Of a stretch of 64,000 nucleotides of DNA, positions 8,523-19,506 are shown piece after piece (the first letter of the stretch is position 1; every line of letters begins with the position of its first letter). The DNA is from Modestobacter sp. DSM 44400 (lineage in GTDB: Bacteria > Actinomycetota > Actinomycetes > Mycobacteriales > Geodermatophilaceae). The stretch spans positions 124,001-188,000 of the forward strand of contig NZ_FNOZ01000002.1 of the NCBI RefSeq assembly GCF_900107175.1. Direction: 5' to 3'. Below the pieces are notes generated by a model. The model worked only from the letters and a program-made list of their open reading frames with translations. It was not told where the DNA came from and searched no databases. The position numbers were made by a program, and so were the translations under genes.

Positions 8523-10298
8523 TCAGGCGATGGGATCCGTCGGCCCCGGGGCCCCCGGCTCGCCGGGCAGCGGCTTGGCCTCGGGCACGACGTCGATGCC
8601 GGCCTCCTTGCGCTGCGCCGCGGAGATCGGCGTCGGCGCACCGGTCAGCGGGTCGTAGCCCGCCCCGGTCTTGGGGAAGGCGATGACCTCGCGGATCGAC
8701 TCCACCCCGGCGAGCAGCGCGGTGAGCCGATCCCAGCCGATCGCGGCACCGGCGTGCGGCGGCGGGCCGTAGGCGAAGGCCTCCAGGAAGAACCCGAACC
8801 GCTCCCGGGCCTCCTCCCGCGACATGCCCAGCGTCTCGAACACCCGCTCCTGCAGGTCCGCGTCGTGGATGCGGACCGAGCCGCTCATCAGCTCGTTGCC
8901 GTTGACGACGAGGTCGTAGGCGTCCGACAGCGCCGCGCCCCTGTCCTCGGTGAACGTCTCCCGCCACTCCGGGGTCGGCGAGGTGAAGGGGTGGTGCATG
9001 AAGGTCCAGTCGCCGTCCTCGGTCTCCTCGAACATCGGGAAGTCCACGACGAACAGGAACGACCAGGAGCCGGCGGGGATCAACTCCAGCCGCTTGGCCA
9101 CCTCGTTGCGCGCGGCGCCCAGCAGTTCCTGCGAGGGACGGCGGGCGCCCGCGGCGAAGAACACGCAGTCCCCCGGCTGCGCACCGACGGCCTCGACCAG
9201 GCCGGCCCGCTCGGACTCGGAGATGTTCTTGGCCACCGGGCCGCCGAGGGTGCCGTCTTCGGCAATGGTCACGTAGGCCAGGCCCTTGGCCCCGCGCGAG
9301 CGCGCCCAGTCCTGCCAGGCATCGAAGGCCCGCCGCGGCTGCGACCCGCCGTCGGGCATCACGATCGCGCCGACGTAGGGCGACTGGAACACCCGGAAAG
9401 GCGTCTCGACGAAGTAGGACGTCAGCTCGGTCAGCTCGAGGCCGAACCGCAGGTCGGGCTTGTCAGAGCCGAACCGGTCCATCGCCTCGCGGTAGGTCAT
9501 CCGCGGGACCTTCGGCACGTCGTAGGAGGCCAGCTCCCGCCACAGCTCCCGGACGACGTCCTCGGCGACGGCGAGCACGTCATCCCGGTCGACGAAGCTC
9601 ATCTCGAAGTCCAGCTGGGTGAACTCCGGCTGCCGGTCGGCGCGGAAGTCCTCGTCCCGGAAGCAGCGGGCGATCTGGTAATACCGCTCCAGCCCGCCGA
9701 TCATCAGCAGCTGCTTGAACAGCTGCGGCGACTGCGGCAGGGCGTACCAGTGCCCGGGCTGCAGACGCACCGGGACGACGAAGTCCCGGGCGCCCTCGGG
9801 CGTTGAGCGGGTCAGGTTCGGGGTCTCCACCTCGGTGAACCCGTGCCGGGCCATCACCCCGCGGGCCACCCGGTTGATCTCCGAGCGCACCCGCAGCACC
9901 GACGCCGGGCCCTGGCGGCGCAGGTCGAGGTAGCGGTAGGTGTACCGGACGTCGTCCCCGGCGGCCTGGGCCGTCTCGATCGGGAAGGGCAGCGGCGCCG
10001 AGGCCGACAACACCTGCAGCGTCGAGGCCACGACCTCGATCTCCCCGGTCGGCAGCTCCGGGTTCTCGTTGCCGGCCGGACGGCGCTGCACCTCGCCGGT
10101 CACGAGCACGCAGTACTCGTTGCGCAGTGCGTGCGCCTCCTCCTCCCGGACGACGACCTGGGCGTAGCCGGAGGCGTCGCGCAGGTCGAGGAAGACGACC
10201 CCGCCGTGGTCGCGCCGGCGGGCGACCCAGCCGGCGAGGGTGACCGTGGAACCGGCGTCGGTCGCGCGCAGCGTGCCGGCGTCGTGGGTGCGGAGCAA
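8523..10298 (-). CDS. aspS: Aspartate--tRNA(Asp/Asn) ligase
   Basis: The 591-aa protein has the bacterial AspRS layout: an N-terminal OB-fold anticodon domain ([19 protein letters not shown]), a class II catalytic core with motif 2 [18 protein letters not shown], a GAD insertion domain in the middle, and the final motif 3 region GAAIGWDRL. It attaches Asp to tRNA. In organisms without AsnRS it can also charge tRNA-Asn, which cannot be judged here. The start is TTG 10298, supported by GAAAGG seven bases upstream and by the family N-terminus ([10 protein letters not shown]). The C-terminus is slightly extended and Pro-rich. Confidence 0.97.
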   Translation of the reverse strand: MLRTHDAGTLRATDAGSTVTLAGWVARRRDHGGVVFLDLRDASGYAQVVVREEEAHALRNEYCVLVTGEVQRRPAGNENPELPTGEIEVVASTLQVLSASAPLPFPIETAQAAGDDVRYTYRYLDLRRQGPASVLRVRSEINRVARGVMARHGFTEVETPNLTRSTPEGARDFVVPVRLQPGHWYALPQSPQLFKQLLMIGGLERYYQIARCFRDEDFRADRQPEFTQLDFEMSFVDRDDVLAVAEDVVRELWRELASYDVPKVPRMTYREAMDRFGSDKPDLRFGLELTELTSYFVETPFRVFQSPYVGAIVMPDGGSQPRRAFDAWQDWARSRGAKGLAYVTIAEDGTLGGPVAKNISESERAGLVEAVGAQPGDCVFFAAGARRPSQELLGAARNEVAKRLELIPAGSWSFLFVVDFPMFEETEDGDWTFMHHPFTSPTPEWRETFTEDRGAALSDAYDLVVNGNELMSGSVRIHDADLQERVFETLGMSREEARERFGFFLEAFAYGPPPHAGAAIGWDRLTALLAGVESIREVIAFPKTGAGYDPLTGAPTPISAAQRKEAGIDVVPEAKPLPGEPGAPGPTDPIA

Positions 10299-10332
10299 GG
10301 GAGTGCCTTTCGGAGAGGGGCAGCGGAGGAGG

Positions 10333-11346
10333 TCACCAGCGGTCGTGCACGTGGGCGCGGATGCGCTCGTCGTACACCCGCTCGAGGTCGGCGAGCTGGC
10401 CGGCGGTGAGGGACGGGATGCTGGCGGCGGCCACGTTGCCCAGCGCCTGCTCGACGTTCCGCGCGCCGGGGATGACCGTGGTGACGCCGGGCTGGTCGAT
10501 CACCCAGCGGAGCGCGAAGGCCGCCGTGGTCACGTCGGGGCCGGCGATCTCGGCCACCTCCTGGGCTGCGGCGACGCCGACCTCGAACGGCACCCCGGCG
10601 AAGGTCTCGCCCACGTCGAACGCCTCGCCGTTGCGGTTGAAGCTGCGGTGATCGTCGGCGGCGAAGGTGGTGTCGGTGGAGTACTTCCCCGACAGCAGGC
10701 CACTGGCCAGCGGCACCCGGGCCAGGATGCCGACCTCGGCCCGCTGAGCGGCTGGCAGAAGTTCTTCCAGCGGCTTGCGCCGGAAGACGTTGAGGATCAC
10801 CTGGATGGACTGCACGCCAGGGTGCTGCAGCGCGGTCAGGCCCTCGGCGACGGTCTCCACCGAGACGCCGTAGGCCGCGATCGCGTGCTCCTCGACGAGC
10901 GCGTCGAGGGTCTCGTAGACCCGCTCGTCGGAGTAGACGGCCGGCGGCGGGCAGTGCAGCTGCACCAGGTCCAGGGTGCCGACGCCGAGGTTGCGGCGGG
11001 ACCGGTCGATCCAGGCCCGCAGGTTCTCGGGGGTGTACTGCTCGGCGGTGAACGGGTCGGCGCGGCGGCCGGCCTTGGTGGCCACGAAGGGGCGCTCCCC
11101 GCGGGCGGCCAGCGCCTTGCGGATCCGCTCCTCGGAGCGGCCGTCGCCGTAGACATCGGCGGTGTCCAGCAGGGTGACACCGGCGTCCAGGGCGGCGTCG
11201 AGCACGGCGCCGGCGGTGTCCTCGGACACGTCGCCCCAGTCGCCGCCCAGCTGCCAGGTGCCCAGGCCGACCACCGATACGTCGGCACCGGTCCGGCCCA
11301 GCGGCCGGGTCTCCAGGGTGGTGCTCGAGTCCACGCCATCGCTCAT
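10333..11346 (-). CDS. Aldo/keto reductase family oxidoreductase
   Basis: The 337-aa protein is a second, distinct AKR. The tetrad is visible as Asp61 and Tyr66 (DTADVY), Lys91 (VATKAGRR) and His131 (VQLHCPP), with the cofactor motif [14 protein letters not shown] near the C-terminus. ATG 11346 gives the family N-terminus ([17 protein letters not shown]). The upstream GAGCGAGC-rich repeat could be read in frame but is not typical protein sequence. It lies between hisS and aspS on the same strand. Substrate unknown. Confidence 0.9.
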   Translation of the reverse strand: MSDGVDSSTTLETRPLGRTGADVSVVGLGTWQLGGDWGDVSEDTAGAVLDAALDAGVTLLDTADVYGDGRSEERIRKALAARGERPFVATKAGRRADPFTAEQYTPENLRAWIDRSRRNLGVGTLDLVQLHCPPPAVYSDERVYETLDALVEEHAIAAYGVSVETVAEGLTALQHPGVQSIQVILNVFRRKPLEELLPAAQRAEVGILARVPLASGLLSGKYSTDTTFAADDHRSFNRNGEAFDVGETFAGVPFEVGVAAAQEVAEIAGPDVTTAAFALRWVIDQPGVTTVIPGARNVEQALGNVAAASIPSLTAGQLADLERVYDERIRAHVHDRW

Positions 11347-11394
11347 GCTCACGGTGCAGCCGTCCGTTCGACTCCGTACTCGTTCCGCTCCTCG

Positions 11395-11430
11395 GTCGCT
11401 GTCGCTCCCTGCGATGCTCGCTCGCACGTC
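11395..11430. repeat. Dispersed GAGCGAGCATCGCAG spacer repeat, copy 2
   Basis: On the minus strand the spacer reads GCGAGCGAGCATCGCAGGGA, closely matching GGGAGTGAGCATCGCAGTGA in the spacer at 24741..24815. It separates hisS from the aldo/keto reductase gene and can be mistaken for extra N-terminal codons of the latter. Confidence 0.5.
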
Positions 11431-11434
11431 ATCT

Positions 11435-12700
11435 TCACCGAGTCACCGTCGCACGTACCTGGTCGAACAGCTCGCCCAGGGGGACGGCGGTCTGCTCCTG
11501 CGTGCGCAGGTCCTTGAGCTGGGCCACGCCCTCGGCGAGGTCCCGGTCCCCCAGGACGACGGCGTGCGTCGCGCCGGAGCGGTCGGCGGCCTTCATCGCG
11601 CCTTTGAGCCCGCGGTCGCCGTAAACGGTGTCGGCCGAAATGCCGGCCTGCCGCAGCTGCCCGACCAGCCGGACGGCGAGCTTCTTGGCCTCGGCACCCA
11701 GCGGGACGACGAACGCCTGCACCCCCGCGTAGGCCGCCACATCGAGCCCCTCGGCCTGCACGGCGAGCAGCGTGCGGTCCACGCCGACCGCGTATCCGAT
11801 GCCGGACACGTCAGGGCCGCCGAGCGCCGCGGACAGCCCGTCGTAGCGCCCGCCGCCACCGATCGCGGACTGCGCGCCGAGACCGGAGTGGACGACCTCG
11901 AACGTCGTCTTCGTGTAGTAGTCCAGGCCGCGCACCAGCTTGGGTGCCTCGGTCCACGTCACGCCCAGGTCGCTCAGGTGCTCCCGCACGGCGTCGTAGT
12001 GGGCCTGGGTGGAGTCCGAGAGGTGGTCGACCATCAGCGGGGCGTCGTCCAGTTGCGCCTGCACCTCGGGCCGCTTGTCGTCCAGCACGCGCAGCGGGTT
12101 GATCTCCGCCCGGCGCCGGGTGTCCTCGTCCAGGTCCAGCTTCGCCAGGAAGTCGACCAACAGCTCCCGGTACTGCGGGCGGCAGGTCGCGTCGCCGAGC
12201 GAGGTCAGCAGCAGCTCGAAGTCGGTGAGCCCGAGGTCGCGGAACCCCTGCACCGCCAGCGCCACCACCTCGGCGTCCAGCGCCGGGTCGTCGATGCCGA
12301 AGGCCTCGCAGTCGACCTGGGTGAAGTGCCGGTACCGGCCGGCCTGCGGACGTTCGTAGCGGAACGCCGACCCGACGCTCCACAGCTTCACCGGCAGCGC
12401 GCCACCGTAGAGGCGGTGCTCGATGAAAGCCCGCATCAGCCCGGCAGTGAGCTCCGGGCGCAGCGTGAGCGACCGGCCACCACGGTCGTCGAACGTGTAC
12501 ATCTCCTTGGAGACGACGTCGGTGGACTCCCCCACCCCGCGGGCGAACACGGCGGTGTCCTCGAACACCGGCGTCTCCACGTAGCCGTACCCGGCCCGGC
12601 GCAGCGGCGCGGTCAGCGTGTCGCGGACGGCGAGGAACTGCGCCGACGCGGGCGGCAGCGTGTCGAAGGTGCCCTTGGGTGCCTGCAGGTCAGCACTCAC
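11435..12700 (-). CDS. hisS: Histidine--tRNA ligase
   Basis: The 421-aa class II synthetase begins with [11 protein letters not shown] and carries motif 2 ([20 protein letters not shown]), the histidine-specific [14 protein letters not shown] and GGGGRYDGL signatures, and a C-terminal anticodon-binding domain. GTG 12700 overlaps the stop of the metallo-hydrolase gene by 4 nt (GTGA), indicating coupled translation. The hydrolase-hisS pair is conserved in actinobacteria. Confidence 0.97.
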   Translation of the reverse strand: MSADLQAPKGTFDTLPPASAQFLAVRDTLTAPLRRAGYGYVETPVFEDTAVFARGVGESTDVVSKEMYTFDDRGGRSLTLRPELTAGLMRAFIEHRLYGGALPVKLWSVGSAFRYERPQAGRYRHFTQVDCEAFGIDDPALDAEVVALAVQGFRDLGLTDFELLLTSLGDATCRPQYRELLVDFLAKLDLDEDTRRRAEINPLRVLDDKRPEVQAQLDDAPLMVDHLSDSTQAHYDAVREHLSDLGVTWTEAPKLVRGLDYYTKTTFEVVHSGLGAQSAIGGGGRYDGLSAALGGPDVSGIGYAVGVDRTLLAVQAEGLDVAAYAGVQAFVVPLGAEAKKLAVRLVGQLRQAGISADTVYGDRGLKGAMKAADRSGATHAVVLGDRDLAEGVAQLKDLRTQEQTAVPLGELFDQVRATVTR

Positions 12701-13380
12701 AGCCCGCGCCCCTTCGGCGCGGCGGCCGCCTCGGCCAGATAGGGGTTGGTCGCCCGCTCGCGGCCGATGGTGGTCGCTGCGCCGTGGCCGGGCAACACCA
12801 CCGTCTCGTCGGCCATCGGCAGGACGACGTCGCGCAGCGAGGCGAGCATCGACTCCCAGGACCCGCCGGGCAGGTCGACCCGGCCCACGGACCCGGCGAA
12901 CAGCACGTCGCCGGCCAGCAGTGCGGGCGCCTCACCGGCGTCGAAGGAGAACACGACCGAGCCCTCCGTGTGCCCTGGGGCGTGCCGGACGGTCAGGTCG
13001 ACGCCGGCCAGCGAGAGGGTCGCCCCGTCGGCCAGCGGCAGCACGTCGGCCGGGTCGGGCAGCGCCACCTGGCCGACCAGCGGCGCGAGGGCCGGACCGT
13101 GCCAGCGCATCGGGTCCGACAGCATGCCGCCGTCGGCGGGGTGCAGGTAGGCGGGGATGTCGTAGCCGTCGCAGACCGGCAGCACGGAGAACGTGTGGTC
13201 GAGGTGCCCGTGGGTGAGCACGACGGCGACCGGCTTGAGCTTCGCGTCGGCCAGCATCCGGGCGAGCGGTTCGACGGCGTCCATGCCAGGGTCGACCACG
13301 ACGCACTCGGCGTTCGGCCCGGAGGCGACGGCGTAGCAGTTGGTGCCGAACGCGCCGGCGGGGAACGAGCGGATGAGCAC
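12697..13380 (-). CDS. MBL-fold metallo-hydrolase, glyoxalase II-like
   Basis: The 227-aa protein contains the zinc-binding THGHLDH motif, the second metal ligands HAPGHTEGS and LAGDVLF, and the last ligand LPGHG, so the binuclear site looks complete. Short proteins of this type resemble hydroxyacylglutathione hydrolases without the C-terminal substrate domain; the true substrate is unknown and actinobacteria lack glutathione. GTG 13380 is preceded by TAACCT at 6 nt and no ribosome-binding site. It is the first gene of a two-gene unit with hisS and is divergent from the peptidyl-prolyl isomerase gene. Confidence 0.9.
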   Translation of the reverse strand: MLIRSFPAGAFGTNCYAVASGPNAECVVVDPGMDAVEPLARMLADAKLKPVAVVLTHGHLDHTFSVLPVCDGYDIPAYLHPADGGMLSDPMRWHGPALAPLVGQVALPDPADVLPLADGATLSLAGVDLTVRHAPGHTEGSVVFSFDAGEAPALLAGDVLFAGSVGRVDLPGGSWESMLASLRDVVLPMADETVVLPGHGAATTIGRERATNPYLAEAAAAPKGRGL

Positions 13381-13386
13381 CCGTGC

Positions 13387-13392
13387 AGGTTA
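13387..13392 (-). promoter_or_regulatory. Candidate -10 element for a leaderless metallo-hydrolase/hisS transcript
   Basis: TAACCT on the minus strand ends 6 nt before GTG 13380, with no Shine-Dalgarno between. The spacing equals that of the other TANNNT-start codon pairs listed in this window. Confidence 0.35.
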
Positions 13393-13540
13393 CGCGGGGA
13401 CGATCACCAGCTGGCGTCGCTGCCAGGGAGCCGACAGGTGCCCCACCTAGACTCCCTCCTCGAGACCGCCGGGTGTGTGGCCAGAGCCGGGAGGTGCGGC
13501 CGCCCCCGAGAGAGCGCCAATGCCCGAGGAGCCGAGAAGA

Positions 13541-14404
13541 GTGCCGACCAACAAGCAGCGCCGTGAGGCGGCCCAGCGACGTCTGCAGCGCCAGCTCGAA
13601 CGGCGTGGGGAGCTCGCCCGCAAGCGCCGGCGCAACCTGCTGGCCGGGGTGGCGGTGATCGCCGTCCTGGTCGTCGTGGGTGCGGCCTTCCTCATCACCA
13701 ACGTGATCGGCGGCAACGACGACGCCGCGGCCAGCGGCTCGACCGCGGCCAGCAGTTCGACCGCGGCCAGCAACAGCGCCGCGGCCACCACCGCCGCCGC
13801 CGCGGCGACGAACGCCGACGGCACCGTGGCCTGCGACTACCAGCCGGACACCTCCGGCAACACCAACCTCAAGGACGTCGGCACGCCGCCGAACCCGGCA
13901 GCGACGCTGACCCAGGGCACCAGCACGCTGCTGATGAGCACCGGCCAGGGCGACCTGACCCTGACCCTGGACCGGGCGAAGGCCCCGTGCGCGGCGGCCA
14001 GCTTCACCTACCTGGCCCAACAGGGCTTCTTCGACGGCAGCCCCTGCCACCGCGAGGTCAACCAGGACACCTTCGGTGTGCTGCAGTGCGGTGACCCGAG
14101 CGGCACCGGCTCCGGCGGCCCGAGCTACAAGTACGCCGAGGAGGTCAGCGCCACCACGACCTACCCGCGCGGCACCATCGCCATGGCCAAGACCAACCAG
14201 CCGAACACCACCGGCAGCCAGTTCTTCCTCTGCTTCGTTGACACGAACCTGCCGCCGCAGTACACCGTCGTCGGGACCGTCGACGAGGCCGGCCTGGGCG
14301 TCCTGGACGAGATTGCCGCTGCGGGCAACAACGGGGTCAACGGCGCCGGCGACGGCGCGCCGAACGTGCCGGTGACGATCACGAAGATGACCGTCCTCCA
14401 GTGA
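13541..14404 (+). CDS. Membrane-anchored cyclophilin-type peptidyl-prolyl cis-trans isomerase
   Basis: The 287-aa protein has a basic cytoplasmic N-terminus, one membrane helix (about residues 33-57), a Ser/Thr/Ala-rich linker and an extracytoplasmic cyclophilin domain. Cyclophilin landmarks include FFDGSPCHREV, GTIAMAK and GSQFFLCF. The catalytic Arg of the canonical FHR motif appears as CHR. It would speed proline isomerisation in secreted proteins. GTG 13541 gives the usual VPTNKQRREAA start and follows GAGGAG; an upstream in-frame ATG at 13520 is less likely. A TAGACT hexamer at 13448..13453 may be its -10. A metallo-hydrolase-hisS unit is divergent. Confidence 0.9.
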   Translation: MPTNKQRREAAQRRLQRQLERRGELARKRRRNLLAGVAVIAVLVVVGAAFLITNVIGGNDDAAASGSTAASSSTAASNSAAATTAAAAATNADGTVACDYQPDTSGNTNLKDVGTPPNPAATLTQGTSTLLMSTGQGDLTLTLDRAKAPCAAASFTYLAQQGFFDGSPCHREVNQDTFGVLQCGDPSGTGSGGPSYKYAEEVSATTTYPRGTIAMAKTNQPNTTGSQFFLCFVDTNLPPQYTVVGTVDEAGLGVLDEIAAAGNNGVNGAGDGAPNVPVTITKMTVLQ

Positions 14405-14967
14405 CCCCGCGCGGGGCGGTGGGTGGCCCTCGCGGCGCCCACCGCCCTGGCGCTCGCCGGTTGCACGTCGCTGGTCGAGGGGCAGGCGACGCCGGCTCCG
14501 GTGACGCTGGCCGGCACACTGGTGGCCGACCGGTGGGGCAGCTGTACAGCACAACCGCCGTCGACTACTCCGAGACCCCACCGGTCGGCGGGCAGCGCGA
14601 CCCGGTGTGGGCCGACTGCACCGGCACCGTCTACGCCGCGCTCATCCGGCCGGAGAACGCCGTCCACTCGCTGGAGCACGGCGTCCGTGTGGATCACCTG
14701 CGACCCGGCGATGGCCATGGTCGCCGACGTCCGGGAGCTCACCGACTGGTCGCCGGCCGGCCCGGCCTGATGCTCTCGCCCTACCAGGGCCAGGGGGCGG
14801 CGATCTCGCTCCAGGCGTGGGACCACCAGCTCAGGGTGCGCAGCGCCGCCGACCCGAAGCTGGCGCAGTTCGCCTACCTGCTGGCCTTCAACCCCGACTC
14901 GACACCGGAGCCGGGCGCGACCTGCGAGAGCCCAGGCTTCCTGCTGGGCCCACCGCCAGTGGACTGA
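14405..14967 (+). pseudogene. Broken DUF3105 lipoprotein gene (three frameshifts)
   Basis: Pieces of one DUF3105-type lipoprotein are spread over two frames. The lipobox ALALAGC and following residues (from about 14423) are in the first frame. TPPVGGQRDPVWADCTGTVY to NAVHSLEHG is in a second frame. VWITCDPAMAMVADVRELTD is back in the first, and LMLSPYQGQGAAISLQAWDH to the stop at 14967 is in the second. The shifts lie near 14520-14545, 14680 and 14760. Read together they reproduce the family order, but no intact protein can be made. The start codon is also unclear. Residual high third-position GC suggests recent decay or poor sequence quality. Confidence 0.8.
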
Positions 14968-15024
14968 AGAAGAACTCCTCCCGGGTCCCTCGCAGCCCGG
15001 GGACGCCAAGGAGAAGCCGGTGAA

Positions 15025-17433
15025 CTAGGCGGTGACCCGCTCGACGTCGAACACCCCGTCCACGTTCCGCACGGTCTGCAGCACCGCCCCCAGGTGCGCT
15101 GGGTCGGCGAGCTCGAAGGTGAAGCGGCTGATCGCCACCCGGTCGCGGCTGGTCTGCACCGACGCGGACAGGATGTTGACTCGCTCGTCGGCCAGCGCCT
15201 TGGTGACGTCGGACAGCAGCCGGTGCCGGTCCAGCGCCTCGACCTGGATGGCCACCAGGAACACCGCGCCCGGCTGCGATGCCCACTCGACCTCGACCAG
15301 CCGTTCGGGCGTGCGCTGCAGGTCCGCGGCGTTGGTGCAGTCGGTGCGGTGCACGCTGACCCCGCCGCCCCGGGTGACGAACCCCAGCACGTCGTCGCCG
15401 GGCACCGGGGTGCAGCACTTGGCGAGCTTGGCCCACACGTCGGTCATGCCGTGCACGACGATGCCCGGGTCGCCGCTGGCGCTGCGGACGACGGTGCGCT
15501 TGGTGGGGATCGCCGTCTCGGCGATGTCCTCGGCCGCACCCTCGGCGCCGCCCAGGGCGGTGAGCAGCTTCTCCACCAGCGAGGCGGCCGAGACCTGGTG
15601 CTCGCCCACCGCGGCGTACAGGGCGCTCACGTCCGGGTAGTGCAGGTCGGCGGCCAGCGTGGCCAGGGCCTCGCCGCCGAGCAGTCGCTGCAGCGGGAGC
15701 CCGGCCTTGCGCATCGCCTTGGTCAGCGCGTCCTTGCCGTCCTCGACGGCGTCCTCGCGGCGCTCCTTGGTGAACCACTGCCGGATCTTGGTGCGCGCCC
15801 GGGAGGACCCGACGAAGGACAGCCAGTCCTTGGAGGGCCCGGCCGTGGGCGAGCGGGAGGTGAATATCTCGACCACGTCGCCGTTGGACAGCTTGCTCTC
15901 CAGCGAGACCAGGCTGCCGTTGACGCGGGCGCCGATGCAGCGGTGGCCGACCTCGGTGTGCACTGCGTAGGCGAAGTCGACCGAGGTGGACTCTCCCGGC
16001 AGGCTGATCACGTCGCCCTTGGGCGTGAAGACGAAGACCTCCTGCGGACCGAGGTCGTAGCGCAACGTCTCCAGGAACTCGCCGGGCTCCTGCGCCTCGC
16101 GCTGCCAGTCCAGCAACTGCCGCAGCCACAGCATGTCGTCGCCGGCCGGGGACGGCGTCGGCGGAGCACCCGCTGCGCGTGCCTTCTCCTTGTACTTCCA
16201 GTGCGCCGCGATGCCGTACTCGGCGGTGCGGTGCATCTCGTGGGTACGGATCTGCAGCTCGACGGGCTTGCCCTGCGGGCCGATCACCGTGGTGTGCAGC
16301 GACTGGTACATGTTGAACTTCGGCATGGCCACGAAGTCCTTGAAGCGGCCGGGCACCGGCTGCCAGTGCGCGTGCATGATGCCCAGCGCCGCGTAGACGT
16401 CGCGCACCGACTCGACCAGCACGCGAATCCCGACCAGGTCCCAGATGTCGGTGAAGTCGCGGCCGCGGACGATCATCTTCTGGTAGATCGAGTAGTAGTG
16501 CTTGGGCCGGCCGGTGACGACGGCTTCGATCTTGGCCGCCTTGAGCTGCTCGGTGACCGCTGAGGCGACCTCGGTCAGGTAGGTGTCCCGCGAGGGGGCG
16601 CGCTCGGCGACCAGCCGGACGATCTCGTCGTAACGCTTGGGGTACAGCGTGGCGAACGCGAGGTCCTCAAGCTCCCATTTGATGGTGTTCATGCCCAGCC
16701 GGTGGGCCAGCGGGGCGAGGATCTCCAGCGTCTCGCGCGCCTTCTTCTCCTGCTTCTCCGGCGGGAGGAAGCGCAGCGTGCGCATGTTGTGCAGCCGGTC
16801 GGCCAGCTTGATGACCAGCACCCGGGGGTCGCGGGCCATCGCCACGATCATCTTGCGGATCGTCTCGGCCTGGGCCGCGTCGCCGTACTTGACCTTGTCG
16901 ATCTTGGTGACGCCGTCGACCAGATAGGCGACCTCGGAACCGAAGTCGGCGGTGATCGACTCCAGCGTCGCGCCGGTGTCCTCCACCGTGTCGTGCAGCA
17001 GCGCCGCCACCAGCGTGGTGGTGTCCATGCCCAGCCCGGCCAGCACGGTGGCCACGGCCAGCGGGTGGGTGATGTAGGGGTCGCCGCTCTTGCGCTTCTG
17101 GTCGGCGTGCGCGGCCTCGGCGACGTCGTAGGCACGTTGCAGCAGGACCAGGTCGGCCTTGGGGTGACTCTGCCGATGCAGCGCCGCCAGCGGCTCGAGC
17201 ACCGGCCGGATGTCGGTGGAGCGCTGCCCGGCCACGATGCGGCGGGCCAGCCGGTCGCGCACCCGGCGTCGGGGGGCGGCGTCCCGGTCGCCACTGCCGA
17301 CGGGCTCGGGCGCTACGTCGTCGGGACGGCGGACGGCGGGCCGCTCGGGCAGTGCGGCCCGGGCTGCGACGGCGGCGTCCGCATCGACGGCGGGCGCGCC
17401 CGACGTGGACGGAACGGCGACGTCCGAGGCCAC
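15025..17433 (-). CDS. relA: Bifunctional (p)ppGpp synthetase/hydrolase RelA/SpoT (Rel)
   Basis: The 802-aa protein has the full long RSH layout: the HD hydrolase domain ([35 protein letters not shown]), the synthetase domain ([38 protein letters not shown]), a TGS domain ([19 protein letters not shown]), a conserved-Cys region ([20 protein letters not shown]) and a C-terminal ACT domain. Both active sites look intact, so it should make and degrade the stringent-response alarmone. GTG 17433 is preceded by AGGAG at 5 nt; TAGCAT at 17473..17478 on the minus strand is a possible -10. It lies downstream of apt on the same strand. Confidence 0.97.
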   Translation of the reverse strand: MASDVAVPSTSGAPAVDADAAVAARAALPERPAVRRPDDVAPEPVGSGDRDAAPRRRVRDRLARRIVAGQRSTDIRPVLEPLAALHRQSHPKADLVLLQRAYDVAEAAHADQKRKSGDPYITHPLAVATVLAGLGMDTTTLVAALLHDTVEDTGATLESITADFGSEVAYLVDGVTKIDKVKYGDAAQAETIRKMIVAMARDPRVLVIKLADRLHNMRTLRFLPPEKQEKKARETLEILAPLAHRLGMNTIKWELEDLAFATLYPKRYDEIVRLVAERAPSRDTYLTEVASAVTEQLKAAKIEAVVTGRPKHYYSIYQKMIVRGRDFTDIWDLVGIRVLVESVRDVYAALGIMHAHWQPVPGRFKDFVAMPKFNMYQSLHTTVIGPQGKPVELQIRTHEMHRTAEYGIAAHWKYKEKARAAGAPPTPSPAGDDMLWLRQLLDWQREAQEPGEFLETLRYDLGPQEVFVFTPKGDVISLPGESTSVDFAYAVHTEVGHRCIGARVNGSLVSLESKLSNGDVVEIFTSRSPTAGPSKDWLSFVGSSRARTKIRQWFTKERREDAVEDGKDALTKAMRKAGLPLQRLLGGEALATLAADLHYPDVSALYAAVGEHQVSAASLVEKLLTALGGAEGAAEDIAETAIPTKRTVVRSASGDPGIVVHGMTDVWAKLAKCCTPVPGDDVLGFVTRGGGVSVHRTDCTNAADLQRTPERLVEVEWASQPGAVFLVAIQVEALDRHRLLSDVTKALADERVNILSASVQTSRDRVAISRFTFELADPAHLGAVLQTVRNVDGVFDVERVTA

Positions 17434-17530
17434 GGCTGCTCCTGCGCTGTTGAGGAGGATGGGACCCTCCCCATGCTAGCCGGGTCTCAGCGCAGCCCGC
17501 CGCAGGTGGTCACCAGGGGTGGTGGGTCGC

Positions 17531-18133
17531 TCAGGTGGCCCAGAGGGCGTGTACCGGGTGGGGCGCGATCCGTTGCCGGCCGCCGAGGGCGACCAGCTCG
17601 ACGACCACGGAGAGGCCGGTGACGATCCCGCCCAGCTGTTCGACGAGCGCGATGGCGGCCTGCAGCGTGCCGCCGGTGGCCAGCACATCGTCGACCAGCA
17701 GCACCCGCTGCCCCGGCCGGATCGAGTCGGTGTGCAGCTCGAGTGTGGCGGTGCCGTACTCCAGCGCGTACTCCGCCGACACCCGCTCCCGGGGCAGTTT
17801 GCCGGCCTTGCGCACCGGGACGACGCCGGTGCCGGCGGCCAGCGCCACGGCGGCGGCCAGCAGGAAGCCCCGCGCCTCCACGCCGGCGACGACGTCGAAG
17901 CCCAGCCCGCCGGACCGACCGTCGGCGCCGCTGATCGCCGCTGCCCGCGGGTCGACGACGGCCGGCTCGGCCAGCCCGTCGACGACCCGGCGGAAGGCGT
18001 GACCGTCGGCGAACACCGGGGTCAGGTCACGGAAGACGACCCCGGCCTCGGGAAAGTCCGGAACGTCGACGGTGAGCGAGGCGATCAGCTCGTCGACCGG
18101 CATGCCCCCCGGTTCAGCGGCGGCGGAGGTCAC
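17531..18133 (-). CDS. apt: Adenine phosphoribosyltransferase
   Basis: The 200-aa protein carries the PRPP-binding motif VLLVDDVLATGGT and the APRT features FPEAGVVFRDLTPVF and GVEARGFLLAAAVA. It salvages adenine to AMP. A small Gly/Ala-rich insertion (about residues 62-77) is added before the GFDVVAGVEARGF region. GTG 18133 overlaps the secF stop by 4 nt (GTGA), so apt is coupled to the secDF genes; relA follows. The secD-secF-apt-relA order is standard in actinobacteria. Confidence 0.95.
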   Translation of the reverse strand: MTSAAAEPGGMPVDELIASLTVDVPDFPEAGVVFRDLTPVFADGHAFRRVVDGLAEPAVVDPRAAAISGADGRSGGLGFDVVAGVEARGFLLAAAVALAAGTGVVPVRKAGKLPRERVSAEYALEYGTATLELHTDSIRPGQRVLLVDDVLATGGTLQAAIALVEQLGGIVTGLSVVVELVALGGRQRIAPHPVHALWAT

Positions 18134-19506
18134 CGGCGCTTCTTGCCCGGCCCACGCCCACCGGGCCGCTGCGGCCGCTGTCCCGGGCGCGGCGACGTCG
18201 TCCCGCCGGCCGTCGGACGGGTGGGCCGCACGGAATCCGGGGACTCGACCGGCACGTCCACGTCGGGACGCGACGGCAGGTCCGCCGGCCGCTCGACAAC
18301 CGCGACGGCGGTGGCGCCGGTCGACCCGCCCGCGCCGCGGGCCCGACGGGCCGAGGCGACGGGTGCGTCGGCCCGCGCGGAGACGCCCTGGCGCGCCTCG
18401 GCCGACCGGCGGGCCAGCACGCGCTTGCGCAGCGCCTGCTGCTCGGGGTCGCGCTCCTTGAGAGAGACCAGCACCGGCGTCGCCAGGAAGATCGAGCTGT
18501 AGGCACCCGCGGCCAGACCGACGAAGAGCACCAGCGCGAGGTCCTTGAGGGTTCCCACGCCCAGCAGGCCGGCGCCGACGAACAGCAGCCCGGCGACCGG
18601 GAGCAGCGCGATCACCGAGGTGTTGATCGAGCGCATGAGGGTCTGGTTGACCGCGAGGTTCGCCGCCTCACCATAGGTCATCCGCGCACTCTTGGTCAGG
18701 TCCTTGGTGTTCTCGTCGACCTTGTCGAAGACGACGACGGTGTCGTAGAGGGAGAAGCCCAGGATGGTCAGCAGGCCGATCACCGTGGACGGCGAGACCT
18801 CGAAGCCGACCAGCGCGTAGATGCCGGCGGTGATCAGGAGGTCGTGCAGCAGCGCGACGATCGCCGCGATGGCCATCTTGGGCTGGAAGCGGATGGCCAG
18901 GAAGAGCATGACCGCGACCAGGAAGACGACCAGGGCGATCAGCGCCTGGTCGGTGACGTCACGGCCCCAGTCGGCGCTCACCGACTGCGGGCTGACCTCG
19001 CTGGGGTCGACCCCGGCGGTGTCGGCGACCGCGGCGACGACGGCGTTCTCGCTGTCGTTGTCCAGCTCCGAGGTGCGCAGCAGCACGGAGCTGCCGCCGA
19101 CGACCTGCGCGCTGGCCACCTCGGCCCCGGCGTCCTCGGCCGCGGTGCGGATGTCGGCCAGCTGAGAGCTGGAGGCCGGCACCCGGATGCTGTTGCCGCC
19201 GGCGAAGTCGATGCCGAAGTTGAACCCGCGGAACAGCATGGAGGCCAGGCACAGCAGCACCACCACGGCGGTGACCCGGTACCAGAACGTCCGCCGTCCG
19301 ACGACGTCCAGGCCCGCCTCGCCGTTGTAGAGGCGGTGGGCCAGCGAGGACCGGGCCGGCCGGGGCGCGGGCTCCCCCTCGGTCGGCAGACCGGCATCGG
19401 CGAGCGCGGTGTCGTCGGCCGAGGCGGCTGCGTCCTCGCGGACGGTGCCCTCGACGACGCTCTCGTCGGCGGTGTCCTCCACCGGGGGGCGAGGCGTGCC
19501 GGTCAT
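18130..19506 (-). CDS. secF: Protein translocase subunit SecF
   Basis: The 458-aa membrane protein has the SecF pattern: a first transmembrane helix followed by FNFGIDFAGGNSIRVP, then five clustered helices including FSLYDTVVVFDKVDENTKDL and the SINTSVIALLPVAGLLFVG segment. Long hydrophilic, charged extensions precede and follow the core; the C-terminal one of about 110 residues is Arg/Pro/Gly-rich. SecF joins SecD to drive late steps of Sec export with the proton gradient. ATG 19506 overlaps the secD stop (ATGA). Confidence 0.96.
   Translation of the reverse strand: MTGTPRPPVEDTADESVVEGTVREDAAASADDTALADAGLPTEGEPAPRPARSSLAHRLYNGEAGLDVVGRRTFWYRVTAVVVLLCLASMLFRGFNFGIDFAGGNSIRVPASSSQLADIRTAAEDAGAEVASAQVVGGSSVLLRTSELDNDSENAVVAAVADTAGVDPSEVSPQSVSADWGRDVTDQALIALVVFLVAVMLFLAIRFQPKMAIAAIVALLHDLLITAGIYALVGFEVSPSTVIGLLTILGFSLYDTVVVFDKVDENTKDLTKSARMTYGEAANLAVNQTLMRSINTSVIALLPVAGLLFVGAGLLGVGTLKDLALVLFVGLAAGAYSSIFLATPVLVSLKERDPEQQALRKRVLARRSAEARQGVSARADAPVASARRARGAGGSTGATAVAVVERPADLPSRPDVDVPVESPDSVRPTRPTAGGTTSPRPGQRPQRPGGRGPGKKRR

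Noticed and set aside
11347-11427. Longer N-terminus for the aldo/keto reductase (start near 11427)
   Set aside because: The extra residues come from the dispersed spacer repeat and do not resemble the family N-terminus.
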